A DNA stretch of 8,110 nucleotides from Ferruginibacter sp. (GTDB lineage Bacteria > Bacteroidota > Bacteroidia > Chitinophagales > Chitinophagaceae). The notes beneath the pieces were generated by a model. The model was not told the DNA's origin. It saw only the letters and a program-made list of their open reading frames with translations, and made no database searches. How positions within the stretch are numbered: position 1 is the stretch's first letter; each line of letters begins with the position of its first letter. The position numbers and the translations under genes are program-made. Below, in pieces: positions 1-4,949 of the stretch. The stretch lies in assembly GCA_025362765.1 (NCBI GenBank), contig JANYFI010000551.1, positions 1 to 8,110 of the forward strand. Direction: 5' to 3'.

Positions 1-1
1 C

Positions 2-103
2 AAAACAAGAGCGGCAATTAAAATCGGGCTGATGAACCTGAGCTATAATTTATTCAGATACCCATTGTACAATAAACCTTCGTGGGCGAAGTGTGCCCGG
101 TAA
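2..103 (+). CDS. IS transposase (IS5-like, DDE), C-terminal end only
   Basis: An open frame enters from the left edge and stops at TAA 101-103, giving 33 residues. It contains AAIKIGLMNLSYNLFRYP. The pattern IGLMNLxYNLxRY is typical of the extreme C-terminus of IS5-type DDE transposases, after the catalytic glutamate. The rest of the protein lies outside the window, so integrity, family and copy number cannot be judged. The catalytic residues are not visible. The element's right end should lie in the next 100-250 bases, but I could not identify a terminal inverted repeat because the left partner is missing. Family assignment rests on a short motif only. Confidence 0.5.
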   Translation, partial: KTRAAIKIGLMNLSYNLFRYPLYNKPSWAKCAR

Positions 104-138
104 TGCCGAAAGGCATCAAAAACCGCCCGAAGAAGCGG
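103..138 (+). terminator. Two small hairpins just after the transposase stop
   Basis: ATGCC-GAAA-GGCAT (103-116) forms a 5-bp stem with a GAAA tetraloop, and CCGC-8 nt-GCGG (123-138) forms a second 4-bp stem followed by an A-rich tract. They lie directly behind the transposase stop codon and may be a terminator or part of the IS end. There is no U-tract in the sense direction, so the terminator reading is weak. The remaining sequence up to 378 (about 240 bases) is AT-rich. I see no gene in it; a 39-codon ATG frame at 225-344 has nothing to support it. Confidence 0.25.
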
Positions 139-378
139 AAAAATAAATAAAAAATGGCTAAAAATCCATTCAATAAACCTTAAAAACAAAATCAAACAGC
201 CCGATTTATTATGTTTTCAGAATCATGAAAATATTATCCGGAAAACATAGTTTTTGGAACAACCCTAAACAGGTTTCTGCTGTGCGAAAAAGATGCCTTT
301 ATTTATTACAGATGGAGACGCTATGTTGTCGTACAGGCAAATAAATCATTGTTATTGCGACAGCAATTTTACAACAGT

Positions 379-846
379 TTATTTTTTTAGGCGGACGTAT
401 TTTTCAATATTCAATCTGTTGATGCCCGCATTTTCAACCTTCTCTATGCCTTGTTGTATGAGTGTATCATTTTTAACAGTGACGGTAAAAGAGAAATCAT
501 TTCCTTCCCATTCTCTGTCACTGCAATATTCCAGGTGCTCTGTGTAAGTACTGTCCTTTAGCGTATAGGGACCTCCGCCGGCTCCAAATGCAACTGTTGA
601 ATCTTTCCCTTTTTTAAGATCATGCTTTAAAAAAGCAAAGTGCGAATCATTGATGATTTTAATAAAAGATAAATTTTTTGTGTACCACGTTACTGTCGTG
701 TCTCCTTTTTCGATAGTGGTGCCCGAAATCAATTGCCAGGTTCCGGCAATGGGCAGCGTTGTTATTTGTTCAGTGGCGGGTGACGTTTTTGTGCCGCAGG
801 ATACAAACATTAAACTCAGGGCGCTTATGGTAACAATTTTTTTCAT
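379..846 (-). CDS. Small lipoprotein, lipocalin-like (DUF4488-type)
   Basis: This encodes a 155-residue protein with a lipoprotein signal peptide: positive N-terminus MKK, hydrophobic stretch to residue 15, then a lipobox ending S16-C17. The lipidated Cys17 is followed by a flexible Ser/Thr-rich linker (18-33). The mature part starts GTWQLISG (35-42). It continues with beta-strand-like segments, a glycine-rich GAGGGPYTL (88-96) and YTEHLEY (101-107). This layout is what I know from small Bacteroidota lipocalin-like lipoproteins of the DUF4488 kind. No enzymatic residues are recognisable and the function is unknown. It is probably anchored in the outer or inner membrane facing the periplasm. 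The ATG at 846 is preferred because it gives the signal peptide. The gene is monocistronic, with no neighbour on its strand. I am confident that it is a lipoprotein, less so of the family name. Confidence 0.85.
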   Translation of the reverse strand: MKKIVTISALSLMFVSCGTKTSPATEQITTLPIAGTWQLISGTTIEKGDTTVTWYTKNLSFIKIINDSHFAFLKHDLKKGKDSTVAFGAGGGPYTLKDSTYTEHLEYCSDREWEGNDFSFTVTVKNDTLIQQGIEKVENAGINRLNIEKYVRLKK

Positions 847-883
847 GCTGTTGAGAATTTTTATTGGCTGGTCAATATTACTA

Positions 884-912
884 CTAATATACGGAACCAG
901 TTACTAAAACAA
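884..912 (-). promoter_or_regulatory. Candidate promoter of the lipoprotein gene
   Basis: Read on the minus strand, TTG (912-910) is followed by 18 bases and then TATATTAG (891-884). This is close to the Bacteroidota primary sigma pattern, TTG - about 19 - TAnnTTTG, with one mismatch in the -7 box and a spacer one base short. Transcription would start near 878, giving a leader of about 30 bases before the ATG at 846. It is a pattern match only. Confidence 0.33.
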
Positions 913-1195
913 TCGGCGCAAAGAACTAAATAAAACAACTTTGTACGTAAGTTCTACAAATTTATACCGCATGTTTGCACAGTTAATCAGTTTTTTGTAA
1001 AATTGCCCCGCTGTTAAAATAGCCAATAATTGCTACAACAAAATTTGTACGATAATCTTGTTCATGAAAATTTTTGAGCCACCGGTAGTGTTGTTACGGT
1101 ATGATGTTTGTGTCCTCTTCTGAAATGATTACCTTCTTTTTTAATTAATGCGAATATTTTACCTGCAAAAAAACAGGGTAACAAAATCAAAAAAA
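913..1195. other. AT-rich intergenic stretch, no gene seen
   Basis: Together with the lipoprotein leader this makes about 350 bases without a credible gene. The sequence is AT-rich, with short ORFs only. Several TTTG motifs occur (for example near 941 and 1044), but none has a correctly spaced TTG partner. If the AraC-like start at 1196 was once functional, its promoter would have been here. Confidence 0.5.
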
Positions 1196-1258
1196 ATGAA
1201 ACTGTATATTAAGTACATGGTGAGCCTTAGATGCAAAATGATTGTAAAAGAAGAACTG
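1196..1258 (+). pseudogene. N-terminal scrap of an AraC-type transcriptional regulator
   Basis: ATG 1196 opens a frame whose first 21 codons read MKLYIKYMVSLRCKMIVKEE followed by L. This closely resembles the N-terminus of a group of short (about 190 residues) Bacteroidota AraC-family regulators. In those proteins a ferredoxin/HMA-like N-terminal part with the IKxMVxxRCxMVV motif precedes the DNA-binding helix-turn-helix domain. Directly after KEEL the expected continuation (roughly xKLGLHYTxVELGE) is lost, and the frame runs on for 27 unrelated codons to a stop at 1342. No helix-turn-helix domain is present. I read this as a deletion or recombination scar that left only the first exposed segment. 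A short independent peptide is possible but unlikely. The family call is from memory of the motif. Confidence 0.5.
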
Positions 1259-1416
1259 ACTTTATTATCACGAAAATTACAAAAGACGGCATTGAAGAAA
1301 AACTGGTTCTTTCTGAATTTACAAACGAAGAACAAAAGTTGAATTTCAACTGGGTCGACAAAACAAGCCACAACAGACTAAACAGGCAAAGGGAGGACAA
1401 TACAAAAAAATGGTAA
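1259..1416 (+). pseudogene. Unrecognised coding-like stretch fused behind the AraC scrap
   Basis: The sense-like reading now lies in a different frame from the AraC scrap. It is open from ATG 1231 to TGG-TAA at 1416 and contains DFIITKITKDGIEEKLVLSE and FTNEEQKLNFNWVDK. The amphipathic, Lys/Glu-rich composition looks like real protein. From about 1355 a third frame reads KPQQTKQAKGGQYKK, which suggests a further single-base indel. I do not recognise the family. It may be the remains of a gene whose 5' end was lost when it was joined to the AraC fragment, or a small hypothetical ORF of 61 codons. Confidence 0.3.
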
Positions 1417-1444
1417 TATTTAGGTCACTATGATGAAGTACTAA

Positions 1445-1639
1445 TTTTTTGGCCTATCCAAGCCAAAAAAAGAGTTATTAAATACCCCAAGTACACACGG
1501 ACTTTTCGAAAAAATAGCGATTGCCGAAAACAGGCATACATGATGGCCAACTGTCAGCAACACGCTTATTTCAGGAACAGTACCCGAATTATTGATTTGC
1601 GGTTTTACATTGCTTGTTACCAAAGAAATTAAAAAGTAA
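1445..1639 (+). pseudogene. Possible decayed reading frame, family unknown
   Basis: In one forward frame the sequence reads as plausible protein on both sides of a single TGA (1541-1543). Before it is KPKKELLNTPSTHGLFEKIA (from about 1460). After it come WPTVSNTLISGTVPELLICG and then FTLLVTKEIKK, stopping at TAA 1637-1639. There is no good start codon and an in-frame TAA precedes it at 1442. The C-terminal part is hydrophobic and then basic. I cannot name it. The opposite strand is also open here (1441-1674), but its start lies in the AT-rich leader of the next gene and its protein is less convincing. Confidence 0.28.
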
Positions 1640-1666
1640 TAGCTTGCAATAAATAAATATAAATAT

Positions 1667-2665
1667 ATGAACACACAAGAAATAATTTTGGTATCAAGGC
1701 CAACTGGAAAACCAACAGCAACAAATTTTTCTTTTGAAAATATTGAATTGCCGATGCTAAAAGTTGGAGAAGTAATGGTGGAAGGATTGTATTATTCTGT
1801 TGACCCTTATATGCGTGGAAGGATGAACGATGCGAAATCTTATGTGCCTCCCTTTCAAATTGGCAAACCATTGGAAGGAAGTGTAGTGGCTAAAATAACA
1901 GCCAGCAAACATCCCGATTTTAAAATTGATGATCTTGTTACAGGCAGGTTGCCCTGGCGTGTACAAAGTGTATCCGATGGAAAGGGTTTGCAGAAAATTG
2001 ATCCTGGTTTTGCTCATCCCAGTTATTATTTAGGTATATTGGGTATGACGGGACTTACCGCTTATTTTGGCTTGGTAGATATTTGTAAACCTAAAGCAGG
2101 AGAGACGGTAGTAGTGTCAGGAGCAGCAGGAGCAGTGGGTGTCGTAGTTGGTCAAATTGCAAAAATTAAAGGTTGCAAGGTGATTGGTATTGCGGGAACT
2201 GATGAAAAAGCCGCATTGTTAAAAAATGAATTTGGTTTTGATGAAACTATCAATTATAAAACCACTCCAGACATGGCAAAAGCCATCGCCGGTTGCTGCT
2301 CTAACGGAGTAGATATCTATTTCGATAATGTGGGTGGGCCAATATCTGATGCGGTAATCAGCAACATTAATTTTCATGCAAGGATTGCTTTATGCGGTCA
2401 AATATCCTTGTATAATACTACAGAAACTCCTATGGGCCCACGCTTACAGCCCATGCTGCTTACCCGTAGCGTTTTGATGCAGGGTTTTATAATAGGTAAT
2501 TATCAACTACGTTTTCCCGAAGGATTGCAGCAGTTGACGCAGTGGCTAAAGGAAGGAAAATTAAAATTTACTGAAACAATCATCCATGGCTTTGATCAGT
2601 TGCCTGCCGCCCTGCTTGGTTTATTTGAGGGAGAAAATACGGGTAAGATGGTGGTGAAAGCTTAG
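1667..2665 (+). CDS. NADP-dependent oxidoreductase, MDR superfamily (curcumin/prostaglandin reductase type)
   Basis: This is a complete 332-residue zinc-independent medium-chain dehydrogenase/reductase. It resembles E. coli CurA (YncB) and leukotriene B4 12-hydroxydehydrogenase/prostaglandin reductase. Such enzymes use NADPH to reduce the C=C bond of alpha,beta-unsaturated ketones and aldehydes in the cytoplasm, often as detoxification. Visible marks: VDPYMRGRM (45-53) of the N-terminal substrate domain, LGMTGLTAYFGL (125-136), the Rossmann nucleotide loop SGAAGAVG (151-158), DNVGG (220-224), and the C-terminal ENTGKMVV (323-330). No zinc-ligand cysteine pattern is present, as expected. The length equals the family norm. 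ATG 1667 begins the conserved N-terminus; an A/T-rich leader without Shine-Dalgarno precedes it. It stands alone, with decayed sequence on both sides. The physiological substrate cannot be told from sequence. Confidence 0.92.
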   Translation: MNTQEIILVSRPTGKPTATNFSFENIELPMLKVGEVMVEGLYYSVDPYMRGRMNDAKSYVPPFQIGKPLEGSVVAKITASKHPDFKIDDLVTGRLPWRVQSVSDGKGLQKIDPGFAHPSYYLGILGMTGLTAYFGLVDICKPKAGETVVVSGAAGAVGVVVGQIAKIKGCKVIGIAGTDEKAALLKNEFGFDETINYKTTPDMAKAIAGCCSNGVDIYFDNVGGPISDAVISNINFHARIALCGQISLYNTTETPMGPRLQPMLLTRSVLMQGFIIGNYQLRFPEGLQQLTQWLKEGKLKFTETIIHGFDQLPAALLGLFEGENTGKMVVKA

Positions 2666-2847
2666 TGATAAACATGAGTGGAAACTAAAAAGACTTGAGC
2701 AAAAAATATCAATCCTAAAGTAACAATGCAGGTGCTGCCTACTGTTGGTTGCCATTTCTGAATAGATACAAAGTGGAGAATAAAATCAACCTCAAAATGC
2801 TACTGAATATATGACCAGATTATCCCTAACCGAAAAAAAATGATAGT

Positions 2848-3276
2848 ATGATACCTTTAATGCCATTGGGTGCACAGGTAATATGGCTTTTTTTACTGGC
2901 AATGCCAATTGCCTGCATTGCGTGGACAGTAACACATGAGGAAGTATTCAGGGAGCCAAGAGAGTTTTGCATTAAAAAGTAGAAGATTAGTAAAGCAATC
3001 CCGCAACGAAAATTCTTTTACTTATTTACCTGCGAATATTGTTTCAGCCATTATATTACCGCCTTGTTTTTAATTTTCACCCGCTTTTATTTATTGATAG
3101 CTGACTGGCATGGTTATTTACTAAACGGCTTTGCATTGGTTTGGATCGCCAACTTTTATATGAGCCTGCTTGGTTTTGTAAGGGTTGGAATGAAAAAGGA
3201 GAAAATAGACGCTGAGTTGGAAGAATGCAAATTGAAAGAAGTGCGCAACGGACAGGAGGATCAGCCTTCAATATAA
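2848..3276 (+). pseudogene. Small membrane protein gene interrupted by one in-frame TAG
   Basis: One continuous frame of 142 codons runs from ATG 2848 to TAA 3274-3276, broken only by TAG 2980-2982 (codon 45). Before the stop there is a transmembrane helix (residues 11-28, VIWLFLLAMPIACIAWTV) and the motif EEVFREPREFC (31-41). After it come RKFFYLFTCEYCFSHY (54-69) with a CxxC pair (C62, C65), a second hydrophobic segment (about 70-85), a third (about 91-111, FALVWIANFYMSLLGF), and a charged tail. The two halves look like one conserved bacterial inner-membrane protein family of unknown function that carries REPREFC and TCEYCFSHY. No ATG lies between the stop and the second helix, so restart is unlikely. 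The next gene starts 5 bases after its end, suggesting an old operon. The cause is a nonsense mutation or a base-call error; true recoding is improbable. Confidence 0.65.
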
Positions 3277-3281
3277 CTACA

Positions 3282-3488
3282 ATGGATTTTAGCCATTACT
3301 ATATTATTGGGGGCGTTACTACAACTGCTTCTGCGGATGACGTAAAAAAAGCGTACCGCAAACTGGCAGCGAAACATCATCCCGATAAAAAACCTAGAGA
3401 TAAAATTGGGGAAGAGAGGTTAAAGAAATTAAAGAAGCCGACAAAGATTAAGCGACTTTTAAAAAAGTGTCATTTTGCAAGCCGCTGA
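3282..3488 (+). pseudogene. DnaJ/CbpA-type J-domain, frameshifted and truncated
   Basis: ATG 3282 opens a J-domain, the Hsp70 (DnaK)-stimulating module of DnaJ and CbpA. It reads [17 protein letters not shown], then [20 protein letters not shown], with the essential HPD at residues 33-35. The usual YYKILGV has become YYIIGGV. Past residue 41 the frame turns into a Lys-rich run and stops at 3488, giving 68 residues. Adding one T at 3420-3421 restores [13 protein letters not shown], the expected helix IV. A second T at 3448-3449 would give DLSDFKK, as in the usual VLSDPEKR. The glycine-rich region and substrate-binding domains of CbpA/DnaJ (normally about 300 residues in total) are absent. It lies 5 bases behind the membrane protein gene. 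A free-standing J-domain peptide is possible, but the damaged core argues for a pseudogene. Confidence 0.65.
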
Positions 3489-3535
3489 TGCGATGCAGCA
3501 GCAGCTTGAAAAATGAAATAGAAGTGCATAAGTAA
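3463..3535 (+). pseudogene. Possible C-terminal scrap of the chaperone modulator CbpM
   Basis: Behind the J-domain, one frame reads [14 protein letters not shown] and stops at 3516. A neighbouring frame then carries LKNEIEVHK to TAA 3533-3535. Joined, they resemble the end of Bacteroidota CbpM proteins, which finish with a coiled-coil of the type HLLQRxxxMQxExxxLKxRLxxY. In these bacteria cbpM commonly follows cbpA. The arrangement would fit a deletion that removed the rest of cbpA and the front of cbpM. The stretch is short and low in complexity, so this is a guess guided by context. Confidence 0.28.
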
Positions 3536-3681
3536 ATTGTCCATGATGGTCTCTACATCCGTTGTCTTATGCCGATAAAAACATGGCGTACACAACAACA
3601 TTTTTTTGTTAGTAACTTTATCAAGTAATAACGTAATGGCTACCTGTAATCATTTATTATTAATAAAATTTTCTTTCCCTT

Positions 3682-4290
3682 ATGCCTTTGCTAATATTAA
3701 TACGACACGGACAATCTACCTGGAATTTTGAAAATAAGTTTACCGGAGATGAAGATGTGGATCTTACGCCATTGGGCGAAGAAGAAGCCAGGCTGGCAGG
3801 AATATTTTTAAAAAACTACGTAATTGATATAGCCTATACATCGGTACTGAAACGGGCCGTTCATACACTCGATATTATTTTAAAAGAAACCGGCAAGCAG
3901 GTAAGTGTTATTAAGTCCTCAGCATTAAACGAACGAAATTACGGCGCCTTGCAGGGATTAAATAAAACAGAAACAGAACACAAGTATGGTGAAAGCCAGG
4001 TGCTGCTTTGGAGAAGAAGTTACGATGTAGCCCCACCAGAAGGGGAGAGTTTAAAAGACACCTTCGACAGGGTAATACCATTTTATAAAAAAGCGGTAAA
4101 ACCAAACCTGCGGGCAAATAAAAATGTGTTGATAGTGGCACATGGAAATAGTTTACGTGCCCTGATGATGTACCTGGACGGATACTCACCAATAGAAATT
4201 TCGGACGTGAATATCGCAACAGGCATACCAAGGGTGTACGAATTTTCTACGGAACTTACCCTGCTGAATGTACATTATCTGAATGGCTAA
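3682..4290 (+). CDS. gpmA: 2,3-bisphosphoglycerate-dependent phosphoglycerate mutase
   Basis: This complete 202-residue enzyme interconverts 3- and 2-phosphoglycerate in glycolysis and gluconeogenesis through a phosphohistidine. The signature LILIRHGQSTWN (4-15) holds the phospho-accepting His9 with Arg8. Other family residues are present: TSVLKRAVHT with Arg58, LNERNYGALQGLNK (82-95) with the acid Glu84, WRRSYDVAPP (110-119), and the second catalytic histidine in VAHGNSLRA (152-160, His154). The family also matches bisphosphoglycerate mutases, but the NYGALQGLNK block favours the glycolytic enzyme. It is shorter than E. coli GpmA (250 residues), as short versions lacking the C-terminal extension are. 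The start at 3682 leaves only three residues before the LILIRHG strand and is well supported. No Shine-Dalgarno or convincing promoter is seen upstream. It is a single gene, expected to be constitutive. Confidence 0.95.
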   Translation: MPLLILIRHGQSTWNFENKFTGDEDVDLTPLGEEEARLAGIFLKNYVIDIAYTSVLKRAVHTLDIILKETGKQVSVIKSSALNERNYGALQGLNKTETEHKYGESQVLLWRRSYDVAPPEGESLKDTFDRVIPFYKKAVKPNLRANKNVLIVAHGNSLRALMMYLDGYSPIEISDVNIATGIPRVYEFSTELTLLNVHYLNG

Positions 4291-4852
4291 TGGATTATTG
4301 TTACAGCAAAAGGATTTGGATGGCTATGATAAAAACAAGTCCGGAACATCTTCATAACAGTTCAGAAATGGTGAAACACATTAACGTCGGAATGTAGATT
4401 GATTAATCGCACCGGTTGCATTACCGCCATTCATAAACACATTTGAGATAAAATAAATTAGATAAAGTGGTAAATAAATCTGGAAAATGGAGACTTGATT
4501 GTATTTAACTACATTATGGAATTTAAACTAACCAGTTAGAGGTAGATAAAAAATGTTAGCCTCCTGAGAATAAATACCAATCTGGATAATTTTGTACACA
4601 ACTCATTGCGTCTATCATCAATGTGGGAAAGGTTTTCAGGCTTATCTTTTTTAATCTTTCTATTTAGTAATAACTATTGTTATATAGTTAATAACCTATA
4701 CCGGCAAGTTATTGATTCTTTACAGTTTAATTAATAGTATCACTTTTCAGATTACCTCAGCGCATATTTAACCAATAAGCTGTAATAACAAAGAAGATAC
4801 TTACTTCAACCTATCGCCAAAAATAAAATATTTCGTTTGCCTGAAAAAATCA
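4291..4852. other. Long AT-rich intergenic region, no gene seen
   Basis: More than 560 bases lie between the mutase and the GH92 promoter without a credible ORF. A 24-codon frame overlapping the mutase stop (4284-4358) has no support. Two small signals are visible: a perfect 7-bp inverted repeat TAACTAT-6 nt-ATAGTTA at 4671-4690, and an exact -7-like TAATTTTG at 4587-4594 that lacks a TTG at the right distance. No tRNA, riboswitch or tandem repeat was recognised. It may hold regulatory sequence for GH92 or be eroded gene remnant. Confidence 0.5.
4671..4690. repeat. 7-bp inverted repeat in intergenic region
   Basis: TAACTAT and ATAGTTA are perfectly complementary around a 6-base loop. It is AT-only apart from one base pair and has no strong thermodynamic support. 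It lies about 260 bases upstream of the GH92 start. It could be a protein-binding dyad or chance in AT-rich DNA. Confidence 0.25.
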
Positions 4853-4882
4853 TTGGGTGAAATTATTTACCGGGTAATTTTT
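4853..4882 (+). promoter_or_regulatory. Candidate promoter of the GH92 gene with a palindrome in the spacer
   Basis: TTG (4853-4855), exactly 19 bases, then TAATTTTT (4875-4882) matches the Bacteroidota promoter pattern TTG - N19 - TAnnTTTG at every position but the last. Transcription would begin near 4888, leaving a leader of about 60 bases to ATG 4950. The spacer and -7 edge contain the palindrome TTACC-G-GGTAA (4867-4877), flanked by AAATTA/TAATTT arms (4860-4865 and 4875-4880). A regulator bound there would cover the -7 box, so it is a candidate operator. This is a pattern match and inference. Confidence 0.42.
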
Positions 4883-4949
4883 TTATGTTAATTTCAACCC
4901 CTTGTTTTCAATTAACATTTCTATCGCTTATTTACAAACCTTAACTGCC

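Noticed and set aside
21..207. 11-bp inverted repeat (21-31 / 197-207) as IS terminal repeats
   Set aside because: The left arm lies inside the conserved transposase coding sequence, so it cannot be the element's end; likely chance.
225..344. 39-codon ATG ORF between the IS end and the lipoprotein
   Set aside because: No recognisable motif, no promoter, and it overlaps only AT-rich sequence.
2980..2982. TAG as a recoded amino acid (readthrough or pyrrolysine)
   Set aside because: No recoding element is seen and Bacteroidota are not known for it; a nonsense mutation is simpler.
3613..3620. TAACTTTA as a -7 box for the phosphoglycerate mutase
   Set aside because: There is no TTG element at the proper distance upstream; not strong enough to list.
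4587..4594. Exact TAATTTTG -7-like box
   Set aside because: No TTG at 18-21 bases upstream and no gene closely downstream.
4902..4949. TTG start giving a 778-residue GH92
   Set aside because: The 16 extra residues are not signal-like and would sit in the expected leader; ATG 4950 opens a proper signal peptide.
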